From the NCBI GenBank assembly GCA_002491195.1, contig DKVL01000016.1, forward strand, positions 26,632 through 42,926: DNA of 16,295 bases, given 5' to 3'. The notes under the pieces are model-generated. The model searched no databases and was not told the DNA's origin. It saw nothing but the letters and a program-made list of their open reading frames with translations. Positions 7,810 through 16,025 of this stretch are shown one piece after another. The translations under genes were made by a program, and so were the position numbers. Position 1 is the first letter of the stretch, and the number at the start of each line of letters is the position of its first letter. Source of the DNA: Lachnospiraceae bacterium UBA7179. Lineage in GTDB: Bacteria; Bacillota; Clostridia; Lachnospirales; Lachnospiraceae.

Positions 7810-8753
7810 TACTCGCCAACCCTCCTTAAGATCCTCTGCACTAACTTGTTCGTACCGATCATGAGCAGGAACAGCACCGTCGCGATCGCGGAAGCATAGC
7901 CCATCTCAAATCGCGTGGAACCGTAGTCGAGCAGATGCGTCACGACCGTTGCACCTGCGTAGTTGACGGACGGGTTTCCGGCAAGCTGTATGGAAATATC
8001 CGCCACCGCAAAGGACTGCGTGATCTGCATCACCGCACCGAACATAAGCTGCGGCTTCATAGACGGAAGCGTCACATACCAGAGCTCCTGCCAGCGGTTC
8101 TTGATACCGTCGAGCGCCGCCGCCTCATAGAGACTCTTATCTACCGTCTGAAGACCTGCGATGAATGAGAGGAAGCCCGTGCCGAGCGACAGCCACAACT
8201 GTACGACGATCAAAACAGGCAGCACATATTTCTCCGTCTTCATCCAGAGGATCGCCTCGTCCAGGACGCCCAGTTTTAACAAAATACCGTTCAGATATCC
8301 ATATCTGTCACCCGTGAGAATCAGGTTCCATACCATATACGCGTTACCGCAGATACTCGGCGCATAGAAAATCAGTGTCAGAAACGCCCTGACTTTTCCC
8401 TTAAACTCATTGATGATCCATGCAAACAGCAGACACAGGATATAGCTGACTGGTCCAGTGATCACAGCAAAAATCAATGTATTCTTCAAGGAAATCAAGA
8501 AGATATCATCCTCGAGAAACAGCTTGATATAGTTTTTCCAGCCTACAAAAGTCGGCGGTTCCAGCATATTAAAGTAGGTAAAGCTCAGTCCTATGGAGAT
8601 TACAACCGGCAGAACCGTAAACAGGAAAAAAAGGATAAAATACGGCGCCATCATCAGGTAGGAGGCTTTGTTTCGCTTGATCTGATAACTCAATTTTTTT
8701 TGTTTTGCAGCGATCTCATACGCTTCTTTTGAAATAGAATTTTCAGTATCCAT
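7809..8753 (-). CDS. Sugar ABC transporter permease, MalF type (first pair)
   Basis: A 314-residue permease subunit with about six membrane segments (first at 33-60; others around 92-115, 122-145, 177-200, 236-255 and 283-305). The EAA loop YEAAALDGI followed by TLP (about 209-230) fits the ATPase-docking motif. The N-terminal 30 residues are polar and cytoplasmic-looking. A GGAGGG site eight bases before the ATG supports this start. It is 18 bases downstream of the solute-binding protein gene and overlaps its partner permease by one base. Substrate is inferred only from the neighbouring GH26 enzyme. Confidence 0.94.
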   Translation of the reverse strand: MDTENSISKEAYEIAAKQKKLSYQIKRNKASYLMMAPYFILFFLFTVLPVVISIGLSFTYFNMLEPPTFVGWKNYIKLFLEDDIFLISLKNTLIFAVITGPVSYILCLLFAWIINEFKGKVRAFLTLIFYAPSICGNAYMVWNLILTGDRYGYLNGILLKLGVLDEAILWMKTEKYVLPVLIVVQLWLSLGTGFLSFIAGLQTVDKSLYEAAALDGIKNRWQELWYVTLPSMKPQLMFGAVMQITQSFAVADISIQLAGNPSVNYAGATVVTHLLDYGSTRFEMGYASAIATVLFLLMIGTNKLVQRILRRVGE

Positions 8754-8771
8754 ACCACAATCCCTCCTTCC

Positions 8772-11700
8772 TTAATCTGATGCCACAGGTAAATTTAACT
8801 CCTGCCGCTTGTAATCAATCTCCGCGTTAATGTAGATTACCTTATCCATCAATTCCTCTCTGGGCGACGCAGTATCCGTCTCAGTCGTCACCGCGTAGAA
8901 CGCATTGTTGACATTTCGCCATGAGTAATATCCGCCCGGAACCTGCGGTATGCCTTTCACCCACTCAAACGCTTCCTCCAATGCCCTGAAATCGTCCACA
9001 GGCCATGGCATATTTGCAAAAGCTTCGAGGTTCGCCGTCGGCACACGCGCCGCGGAACCCATCAGGCTCTCCATCTCGCGCCCATACTGTGTCTGTATCT
9101 CTGCTGAGGTCCACCACTTCAAGAACTCCCAGCACTCCTGTGGATACGCGGTGTTTGCCATGATAATGCTGGCAAGACCAGTGCACCCTGTACTTCTGTC
9201 AACCGTGCCGTCGTCCTTCACAGTGCCCGGCACCGGAACGAAATCCCAGAGCCCCGCAATATCCGGCGCCGATACCACCAGATTATTGTAGATCGTATAG
9301 TCAGCTATGATAATCGGACACTCACCTGTACGGAAGCGCTCTTCCACACTCGTCTCCTTATCCAGCTTATAGTCTGTATAAAATTCGCAGTAGTCTTTAA
9401 ACACATTGACCGCGATGTCAGAATCCAGCGCGGAGCGGTCGCCATTCTCTGAATAATATTCCCCGCCATTCTGGTACAGCAGCATCGCGTATATCTGCTC
9501 GCCCGGCAGCATACCAAACTCCATCTGGTTCTTGGCAAGCACTGTCATTGCCACCTTTACCTCGTCCCATGTCTCGGGAACCTTGATGCCAAGCTCTGCC
9601 AGAATGTCCCTCCGATAGAACATCACCGGAAACGTCGCCGTCTCGGGCAGCGCATAAGTCGCGCCGTCAAACTGGAACGGTACCATGGACGCCTCGGAAA
9701 ACCGCCGCGAAACTTCCTCAAGATCATCAAACTGCGTCAGGTCAAGAACTGCATTTCTGATCCCATAATTGACAGGCGTGTCATTTCCTGTGTTGAGCAC
9801 CTGTCCTGCGATACCAGTCGTGTTTGCCACCTGTATCGCGACATCCGGCCCTTCCCCTGCAAGTTCTGCGCGCAGCAGCGTGGACATATCGACAAGCTGC
9901 ACATTGACATTCACACCATATGTATTCGTAAACGTTTCGTCGATCATCGCCTTGATGACATTCGCCTGATCTCGCCCGGAACCGATCCAGAGTGTGATGG
10001 TAGGCGCTGTGCTTCCCTCCTCCGCCACATTACCGATCTGATTGTAGTCGATGATAAAGGAATAAAATAACCGTTTGATTTCATATACCAGTTTTGACCA
10101 GAAAGATGTATTTTCGTATTTGACATCCACATCGGCAGAATAGATATTGATTCTGTCAACTGCGAGCGGCTGGTCAATCACGCTCGTAATCCAGTTGCCG
10201 CAGGCGCGCACATTAATCTTATAAGCACCAATAACCCTGACAAAATACTCGCTGTCTTTGATCAGATCATCCAGCTGGTCACGCATTGTCAGAAGCGTCG
10301 TCTCCTTGTCTGACTTTTTGCCAGTCAGCGCCCTGAGGTTGGTGATCGCCGCGTCAAGCTGATCGCGTACAGCCACAAGCTCATCATGCAGCTCCGGCAG
10401 CGTCGCCTCAAGCTGATAGTCACGGTAGGTATCCGGCGAGACGCCTGTTACTTTGATCACTTTCCGGTATATATTGTTAAGCTGCTTAACGCAGTCCTCA
10501 ACTTCGCTGATAATGCTGGAGAAATCGCCGAGCACCACTTCCATGCGGATGGTATGGTGTCCCTGTTCCAGATAAAAGGAATACGGATTGCCCTGCCTGT
10601 CCGCAAGCACATCCTCACGCCAGCTCTGTCCATAGGTGAAACCGTAATCCTCAAGCTCTGCAAACGGCACCTTTCCATCAATCATGATCCTGCGCGATAC
10701 ATAGACGCCGCGCACGAAATTCTGGCAGTCGTAAAGGGAAATATTGTAGTAACCCGTCTCTGGGGCGTCAAAATCCCACTCAATCCACTGGCCGACAAGC
10801 CTCCATGAATTTCCGCCGACCGTGTTGTTCAGAAGTTCCTTGTGGCTGGAAGGATACACCGCCGGTGAGGACTGATCCTGCTGCGGATAGAGCATCTGCG
10901 AGGATGACTTCGTCGCGTCTTCGCCCTGGATCGTGATCTTCTGCCCAGTCGTTGCCTTCGCGCCGCTGTTATCCAGCTCCGCTTTCACATCGGCATAGCT
11001 CTTGATCGCCTCCACATTTTCAAATGTCAGCCTGCGAATCAGCATTGGCTCTTTCAGAGACAACATTGTGATCGTGTGCACACCTTTTGTCAGATAGATG
11101 GAAAGCGGTGTTGTGATATAGCCATCGCTGTCATAGCAGTAGCTTGTCATCCACTCCGGCGCCTCCACCATACCCGGTTTGCAGTCGTTTCCCTGATTGT
11201 CCTTCTCCCACTGATAGGACTGCGAACCGCTTTCTCCCGCGGTCTGCGGTATATCGTATTTCCATACCCTGTGGAATGTCAGAAGCGCCATCTCACTGTA
11301 CGGAAGCTCCCCGTCCACAAAAATACTTCTCTGGATATCCGAACTTTTCCCCTCTACCGGAAAATAGTCAATCGCCAGATTGTAAAAGCCCTCCTGCGCC
11401 ACATTGACTTCAAACTCAACAAGCGCGTCCTCACTTGTCAGCAGGCTTTCCCCTGTCATTCCCTCGTAACCGGCTAAAAATTCCGGCTCCGCCGCCGCGC
11501 CGTCCTCCTCATACCGCACAAAATCCTTTGCTTCCACGCTGATGCTGTCACTTGGATAAGCAGCATGGAAACCTGCCACATAAGATTTGTAGTCCGGCAC
11601 AGAAGAGTCAACAGAATACGTACTCACAATCTCATCATACGCATCCATTGTCTTGTCTGTCATGGCATCTGCCTCCATGAGCGTCTGGGGCGGCAGCATG

Positions 11701-11777
11701 GTGACACCTGTCACACCGACCGTAACCGCCAGAAGCGCTGCTGTGCATTTTCTTAGCCATTTCGACTCTCTCATCAT
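8772..11777 (-). CDS. Very large extracellular solute-binding protein with N-terminal carbohydrate-binding-like repeats
   Basis: A 1001-residue secreted protein, more than twice the usual 420-450 for sugar-binding proteins. Residues 1-38 form a signal peptide (basic, then an Ala/Val core, A-D-A near 36-38). The only early Cys (11) precedes the hydrophobic core, so no lipobox is seen. Residues about 78-260 and 320-420 are two related beta-sandwich-like units; both have a Gly-[FY]-Tyr-Asn strand, an R-x-[IF]-[MF]-[IV]-D-G-[KE] hairpin and a Y-L-x-x-G-x-H-T-I end, as in carbohydrate-binding modules. A helical linker (about 420-520) leads to a classic solute-binding domain from about 592 (TITLWIGSGRD) to the end, including PVMFYRRDILAELGIKVPETW and the C-terminal WWTS and W-R-N-V-N-N-A-F elements. 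A GGAGG site seven bases upstream supports the first of two adjacent ATGs. It is the only binding protein seen for two permease pairs. Confidence 0.9.
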   Translation of the reverse strand: MMRESKWLRKCTAALLAVTVGVTGVTMLPPQTLMEADAMTDKTMDAYDEIVSTYSVDSSVPDYKSYVAGFHAAYPSDSISVEAKDFVRYEEDGAAAEPEFLAGYEGMTGESLLTSEDALVEFEVNVAQEGFYNLAIDYFPVEGKSSDIQRSIFVDGELPYSEMALLTFHRVWKYDIPQTAGESGSQSYQWEKDNQGNDCKPGMVEAPEWMTSYCYDSDGYITTPLSIYLTKGVHTITMLSLKEPMLIRRLTFENVEAIKSYADVKAELDNSGAKATTGQKITIQGEDATKSSSQMLYPQQDQSSPAVYPSSHKELLNNTVGGNSWRLVGQWIEWDFDAPETGYYNISLYDCQNFVRGVYVSRRIMIDGKVPFAELEDYGFTYGQSWREDVLADRQGNPYSFYLEQGHHTIRMEVVLGDFSSIISEVEDCVKQLNNIYRKVIKVTGVSPDTYRDYQLEATLPELHDELVAVRDQLDAAITNLRALTGKKSDKETTLLTMRDQLDDLIKDSEYFVRVIGAYKINVRACGNWITSVIDQPLAVDRINIYSADVDVKYENTSFWSKLVYEIKRLFYSFIIDYNQIGNVAEEGSTAPTITLWIGSGRDQANVIKAMIDETFTNTYGVNVNVQLVDMSTLLRAELAGEGPDVAIQVANTTGIAGQVLNTGNDTPVNYGIRNAVLDLTQFDDLEEVSRRFSEASMVPFQFDGATYALPETATFPVMFYRRDILAELGIKVPETWDEVKVAMTVLAKNQMEFGMLPGEQIYAMLLYQNGGEYYSENGDRSALDSDIAVNVFKDYCEFYTDYKLDKETSVEERFRTGECPIIIADYTIYNNLVVSAPDIAGLWDFVPVPGTVKDDGTVDRSTGCTGLASIIMANTAYPQECWEFLKWWTSAEIQTQYGREMESLMGSAARVPTANLEAFANMPWPVDDFRALEEAFEWVKGIPQVPGGYYSWRNVNNAFYAVTTETDTASPREELMDKVIYINAEIDYKRQELNLPVASD

Positions 11778-11802
11778 TTTCTTACCTCCATTCCCAAAAA
11801 TC

Positions 11803-11938
11803 GTTACTGTTCACTGCGTTCCAGTAACAAGCAAAAATCCATGCAAAATTTGCTTCGCAAATGGATTTTTGCATTTCAGACTGTACGTTTTCTCACGGAA
11901 TGCGCAGTTCAGCGCATTCCTGACCTGCGAACAGTAAC
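11803..11938. repeat. Dispersed hairpin-rich repeat, copy B (complete)
   Basis: The element is bounded by inverted GTTACTGTTC (11803-11812) and GAACAGTAAC (11929-11938). Inside are CCAGTAAC (11821-11828); a 12-bp stem, GCAAAAATCCAT at 11831-11842 with ATGGATTTTTGC at 11861-11872, capped by TTGC/GCAA; a degraded TACGTTTT block near 11884; and a 9-bp stem at 11897-11905/11912-11920 (GGAATGCGC/GCGCATTCC). It fills the gap between the YesL-type gene and the solute-binding protein gene. It encodes no plausible protein. Read on the minus strand, a GTTACTG/CAGTAAC hairpin at 11803-11828 is followed by GATTTTTG, which could give weak termination. Confidence 0.8.
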
Positions 11939-11970
11939 CAAAAATCTGCCTCGCATAAAACTTCCGCATC

Positions 11971-12618
11971 TCATTCGTAGTACCATGCGTCGATCTCACC
12001 GCTTTGGATGCTTTTTTCGGCTTCCTCTTTTGCCGGCATATAAGCCAGCAGCGCTCTCTCCATCATAAAAGTGACCACATAACACCATGCCCCCGGAAGC
12101 ACAAAGATACAGGGCATTGGCAGATAATAAAACTGAAGCCATGCAAGCACCGCAGTTCCCACCATAATCAGTATGGTATAGTAAAAATAGCGGATACTCA
12201 TCACGAAGGACAACTTGATAATTCCTGTGAGCTTCATATCAAAACGGGATAAAACCGGAAAAATATAGACAGCGACAATCATACTGACAATGATCAGCGT
12301 ATTGTACGCAAGAACCATATGACGATTGCCCGCCTGCATCCGCCCGAACACCAGAAGTCCGAACCACACAAGCATACCAACAGTGAGAATGGTTCCTTTG
12401 CCCAAGGTCCGTTTCAGGGAACGCATAAACTCCGACGTGACGTATCCGCGCTCCCTGCGGACACTCTTGATGACTGTATAATAGAAAGAAGTGACAGAAG
12501 CCCCCGCTGTTATGACTGGTATGCAAAACAGCAGAAACAGCATGGTCGCAATAATGATCTCCCCTGTCTTATGGAAGAACTGTATTATCGGACCCTCAAA
12601 TGATAACAGACCTCTCAA
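11971..12618 (-). CDS. YesL-type (DUF624) membrane protein
   Basis: A 215-residue polytopic membrane protein. The opening, MRGLLSFEGPIIQFF followed by a long hydrophobic segment ending in CIPVITAGAS, is the characteristic start of DUF624/YesL proteins, which commonly accompany glycan-use operons and whose role is unknown. About five membrane segments are visible, near 20-42, 77-96, 103-125, 137-160 and 163-188. The start codon is TTG (12616-12618); it is favoured because the family N-terminus begins exactly there and a GGAGGG site lies eight bases upstream. It is 72 bases downstream of the GH26 gene and probably co-transcribed with it. A dispersed repeat separates it from the solute-binding protein gene. 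Confidence 0.88.
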   Translation of the reverse strand: MRGLLSFEGPIIQFFHKTGEIIIATMLFLLFCIPVITAGASVTSFYYTVIKSVRRERGYVTSEFMRSLKRTLGKGTILTVGMLVWFGLLVFGRMQAGNRHMVLAYNTLIIVSMIVAVYIFPVLSRFDMKLTGIIKLSFVMSIRYFYYTILIMVGTAVLAWLQFYYLPMPCIFVLPGAWCYVVTFMMERALLAYMPAKEEAEKSIQSGEIDAWYYE

Positions 12619-12690
12619 TATAAATTCCCTCCTGACACAATTCCAGTCATGCCGCCATCAGCGACACAGACAATAAATCTTCATTCCTTT

Positions 12691-14343
12691 CTATCGGATC
12701 GGGTAGGACTTCAGATCTGGAAGCTCATCCAGCGTAATGATCAGCTCGCTGTCATACGCTTTCTTGAGCATGGCCTCCTCTGTGTACTGTTCACTTAGCG
12801 CGAAAATCGAAGTATCCTTCGCCACAAACTCGCCGCCCCATGTGCAGAAAAATCCCCACATCGCCCCATCTCTCTCGAGCAGCTCCGGATCCGGCACACA
12901 TCCATTTTCCGACAGCACTGTCATTTTTGTGTTTGGTGTGTAGTTGACTGCCTCAAGATATTTGTTAACCTGCGAACCATATACCCGCTCTCCCGGATAG
13001 ATATCTTCACCGATAATGTCCACATACTCGTCACCCGGATACCATTCCCTATCCTGTCCGTTCCAGAGCCAGATCAGGTTATTCAGCCCATACTCATTAG
13101 TCAGTTTGTCATATAGTAATCTGTAGAGCTGCTGATACGCCTCCGGTCCGCTCGCCCCCCACCAGAACCAGCCGCCGCTCGCCTCGTGGAGCGGTCGCCA
13201 CAGCACTGGAACCTTCGCGTCCTGCAGAATCAAAAGCTGCTGTGCGATCGCATCGATATCCTCCAATAACAGGTCATAGCCTTCCTCGTCCTCTCCGTTC
13301 ATGATCTTTGCGAGGTCAATGCTGACTGACTCTGTGTTAAAGCCTTTCCACCAGATATCCTTCAGATACTTTTCAGGCACATTCCAGTGCCAGCAGAAAG
13401 TTACGATACCGCCATTTTCCCAATATTTGACCGCAAGGTCCGTTGCGTTGCTGGTACTGCCGTTAGCCGCGCGCGAAGGGGAATACTCGATGAAATCCAG
13501 TCCCAGTATCGCCGGGTACTTCCCGGTCGCCTTATTGATGACCGCCATCTCCTTACCAAACTGACCCTGATCACAGTACTGACCCGACAAAACATTCTTC
13601 CCATAAGTATCCGCAAGATAGCTCATCAGACGCTTCGCCTCGTCCGTCGCATTTGGATTGACCAGCTCCGCTGACACTTGATAAATCTTCTCGTCAATCG
13701 GCTCCGAAGTCTGAACAATTAATTTATCCAGTTTAATCCAGCCCCAGTACTTTGACACTGCCACCTCGTGTGTGCCCTGTGTGAGATACACCCGCGAAAC
13801 CACGGAATCCGTAAACTCTGCGTTCTCTACAGAAACCGTACCCAGACTGTCACCGTCCACAGACACATAATTTTCCTTGTATCCGCCCTCCGAAGCGCTG
13901 ACAAAGTTAAAGTCGTAGAAACCGTCTGCGTCGACATCGACCGCAAAACTACAGCTGTCATCATCCTTCTCAAAACCCGATACATAACCAACGCCAGCAT
14001 TTTCTGAAACCTTCACGTTCCCTTTCAGCTGCGCTTCCTCCGCCTCGTAAGTACCCACGATCTCAGCCATACTGTTTTTCGAACTTTCGTCCGCACTCTC
14101 CTGTGATGTCTCTGAATCAATTGTCTCTTTCTTTTCCTGGGAAACGTTTCCCTGATCCGTTTCATCTGTTTCCGTATTGCCCTGCGCTGCATTTTCAACG
14201 TCTGCAATTTCATTGCCCTGCGAATTTCCCTGAACGAAACGGTTGTCCTGATTTGCCCTGTCTTGATCTGTGCCCCCACACCCTGCAGCCTGCGCTGCTA
14301 TGAATGTGGCAAGCAACAGCACCATGATCTGTTTTCTCTTCAT
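12691..14343 (-). CDS. GH26 endo-beta-mannanase-like lipoprotein with an N-terminal carbohydrate-binding module
   Basis: A 550-residue surface glycoside hydrolase. Residues 1-22 form a lipoprotein signal ending in A-A-G-C22, so it should be tethered outside the membrane. A low-complexity Gln/Asn/Glu/Ser linker spans about 24-92. Residues about 97-213 form a CBM35/CBM6-like module (YEAEEAQLKG start, VYLTQGTHEVAV near the end). The GH26 domain covers about 220-540 with FCWHWNVP (316-323), the acid/base Glu387 in WRPLHEASGGWFWWG and the nucleophile Glu479 in MTVLSENG. These are the family's expected retaining residues, so it looks catalytically intact. Beta-1,4-mannan cleavage is the commonest GH26 activity; a related beta-glycan or xylan specificity is possible. 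The ribosome site is modest (AGGGA five bases upstream). It is the first gene after a terminator and an AT-rich control region, so it probably heads the operon. Confidence 0.92.
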   Translation of the reverse strand: MKRKQIMVLLLATFIAAQAAGCGGTDQDRANQDNRFVQGNSQGNEIADVENAAQGNTETDETDQGNVSQEKKETIDSETSQESADESSKNSMAEIVGTYEAEEAQLKGNVKVSENAGVGYVSGFEKDDDSCSFAVDVDADGFYDFNFVSASEGGYKENYVSVDGDSLGTVSVENAEFTDSVVSRVYLTQGTHEVAVSKYWGWIKLDKLIVQTSEPIDEKIYQVSAELVNPNATDEAKRLMSYLADTYGKNVLSGQYCDQGQFGKEMAVINKATGKYPAILGLDFIEYSPSRAANGSTSNATDLAVKYWENGGIVTFCWHWNVPEKYLKDIWWKGFNTESVSIDLAKIMNGEDEEGYDLLLEDIDAIAQQLLILQDAKVPVLWRPLHEASGGWFWWGASGPEAYQQLYRLLYDKLTNEYGLNNLIWLWNGQDREWYPGDEYVDIIGEDIYPGERVYGSQVNKYLEAVNYTPNTKMTVLSENGCVPDPELLERDGAMWGFFCTWGGEFVAKDTSIFALSEQYTEEAMLKKAYDSELIITLDELPDLKSYPIR

Positions 14344-14726
14344 TTTATCCCTATACCTTTAAATTCAACTTTATAATAATGCGTAAATTTACTATAAAAA
14401 TTTTGGTTAAATCCCATTTTGTTAAGTAATTTTTTAGTTTCTGTTAAGTAATTAAATTATATACTATATATTTAAAAATCACCTTCATTTATTGAAAATA
14501 GTATCCTATAATTGATACCTTTATACATTTTAGCTAATGTCACAAACAAAATATCGCTTTTTTGTGCATTTCGTCAAAAGATTCAAACGTTGATTATTTT
14601 GAATTTACTTAAATCTATTCTAATTTTTAGGTAAAATACCACCCTCCCTTCTCTCTGTAATTGACTCGATTCCCAGCCAAAACATTGTGCTGCTTCTTGT
14701 CATAAACAATGTAATTTGCAAAAACG
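14344..14726. other. AT-rich intergenic control region upstream of the GH26 gene
   Basis: About 380 bases contain no plausible gene. They hold the 22-bp-spaced direct repeats at 14421-14453 and an inverted pair GTATC/GATAC at 14501-14518. On the minus strand several A/T-rich -10-like hexamers occur (TATAGT near 14387-14392, TATAAA near 14519-14524), but none has a convincing -35 at the right distance, so I do not fix a promoter. The GH26 promoter should lie in this stretch, because a terminator closes its far side. Confidence 0.55.
14421..14453. promoter_or_regulatory. Two 11-bp direct repeats 22 bp apart (candidate operator)
   Basis: GTTAAGTAATT occurs at 14421-14431 and again at 14443-14453. 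The 22-bp period is two helical turns, so both copies face the same side of DNA, as for activators that bind direct repeats (AraC-type or response regulators). The pair lies about 80-110 bases upstream of the GH26 start. A related TTTAAGTAAATT lies in the opposite orientation near 14603-14614. The repeats are visible; the binding role is inference, and the AT-rich context raises the chance of coincidence. Confidence 0.4.
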
Positions 14727-14763
14727 AATAAGAGCATGGTCAAAATTCTACCATGCTCTTATT
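14727..14763 (-). terminator. Intrinsic terminator after the membrane-protein gene
   Basis: A perfect 14-bp stem (AATAAGAGCATGGT / ACCATGCTCTTATT) encloses a 9-base loop. On the minus strand it is followed by CG and then five T residues, as expected for an intrinsic terminator. It lies about 130 bases beyond the stop of the gene at 14896-15903 and isolates it from the GH26 operon. In the plus direction no T-run follows closely. Confidence 0.8.
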
Positions 14764-14895
14764 ACTGCTATTGTTTTTATTATATTTTGCTCTTACAGCT
14801 GACCAATAGGTTTTACCCCAATCGCAAAAGTCTCCTGTTTCTATCAGTGGTGCGTAAAATATCATTTTGTCTCAGCAGAAGTATCGCCGGCACAT

Positions 14896-15903
14896 TCATG
14901 GCTCAATTTTTACAAGGATTTTGCTGTTTGGATAATAGGTGATCTCTCCAACCATAAAGTCTTTCTCCCCGAGCTGCTGATAATAGGAAAAGGCCGGCTG
15001 CGAAATTTCCACTGCAACAGCTTTTCCCTCTAAATCCGTGAAACACGCATAATAAAAGTTGCTTTTGGCACTGTGCCGCAGCTCAACTACATCATAGGTC
15101 TGCTGTGGTCCATGGATCAGATCGCTCGCAGTATGATACAATCCAACCCGAGCTTTTAAGAAAAGCAGAACACCGCACAACACAACGCCCATTAAAAAAC
15201 AGCGCCGTTGTCTGTGATCAATGCCATACCCGCATTCGGAAAGCATCAACAGGGTTCCACTGATCACTTCCCATAAGCGCATCCAAAGTGCAGCTGAACC
15301 AAAGTGCAGCAGTCCAATGACATGCATCAGCAAAAAAAAGGTCAAAACAATGCATGGTACCCGGAAAAAATCCATTGAAATCCTATAAGAAGATGCGCCG
15401 TCCGCATAAGAATCTATCACTGTAAATTCCTGATTCCGAAGACATCCAATGACACAAACACGATCGCCGGCTTTTCTCAGCTTTTTTTCGTCCGATACAT
15501 CGCTTGCCTTATATTCTTTCTGCTGACCGGTCAGTGGATCGTAATATGTAACGATATAATAATAGGAAGATGAACGGCCGGACGCTTCAAAGCCAGTCTG
15601 GGTTACAACAGTTTCCGTCGATTTCAAAATCCATCCCTGTTTTAACCGCATATAGTACTTTTGCCTATTGACCAGAAGATAAACCATAAGCAGGCTACTA
15701 ATGAGATAAATACCGATTCGAAAAGCAGCAATGAGTATTCCAAGCCTTCCATAAAAACAGCTGTCAGTCTGTTTGACATGCAGAATCCCCAAAACGCAAA
15801 GAGGGATCACGCAAATGCTTCCTATCATTGTAAAAAAGAATCCCTCCGCCGCAAGTCTCCGTAATCGGACCGCTTCAAGCGGCGCCTCTGTCCAATGTTC
15901 CAT
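14896..15903 (-). CDS. Unrecognised polytopic membrane protein with soluble beta-rich segments
   Basis: A 335-residue protein I cannot assign with confidence. Hydrophobic segments lie near residues 22-42, 56-78, 182-200, 206-222 and 235-250. Between the second and third, residues about 93-165 look beta-rich (YYYIVTYYDPLTGQQKEYKA, then a GDRVCVIG turn); a second beta-rich stretch, about 268-335, follows the last segment. The first one loosely resembles DUF3592-type domains, which is only a suggestion. I chose the ATG at 15903 because a GTGGAGAG site lies just upstream; a GTG eight codons earlier (15927) lacks a good site. It is on the same strand as the glycan operon but separated by a terminator, so it is probably an independent gene. 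Confidence 0.7.
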   Translation of the reverse strand: MEHWTEAPLEAVRLRRLAAEGFFFTMIGSICVIPLCVLGILHVKQTDSCFYGRLGILIAAFRIGIYLISSLLMVYLLVNRQKYYMRLKQGWILKSTETVVTQTGFEASGRSSSYYYIVTYYDPLTGQQKEYKASDVSDEKKLRKAGDRVCVIGCLRNQEFTVIDSYADGASSYRISMDFFRVPCIVLTFFLLMHVIGLLHFGSAALWMRLWEVISGTLLMLSECGYGIDHRQRRCFLMGVVLCGVLLFLKARVGLYHTASDLIHGPQQTYDVVELRHSAKSNFYYACFTDLEGKAVAVEISQPAFSYYQQLGEKDFMVGEITYYPNSKILVKIEP

Positions 15904-16025
15904 AATACTCTCCACACTGTGCTTCACTGCAATTGATCGGTATAACTATTTTAGCACGCGCGATCATCATTTTAGTATGTTTTGTCTATCCGGTCTGTTT
16001 TTTTGCGCATATGGTCATGGAGAGA

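Noticed and set aside
11803..11938. CRISPR-like array or tRNA/rRNA gene in the repeat gap
   Set aside because: The repeated pieces are inverted and hairpin-forming rather than regularly spaced identical direct repeats, and there is no cloverleaf or rRNA sequence.
12781..12796. TGTACTGTTCACTT resembling the dispersed-element end
   Set aside because: It lies in the coding sequence of the GH26 gene, matches only part of the motif and has no adjoining hairpins.
14582..14596. cre-like (catabolite control) site around CAAACGTTG
   Set aside because: Only the central ACGTT-like core fits; the flanking bases do not match the cre consensus well enough.
15904..15927. GTG start extending the membrane protein by eight residues
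   Set aside because: No good ribosome site precedes it, while the ATG at 15903 has GTGGAGAG just upstream.
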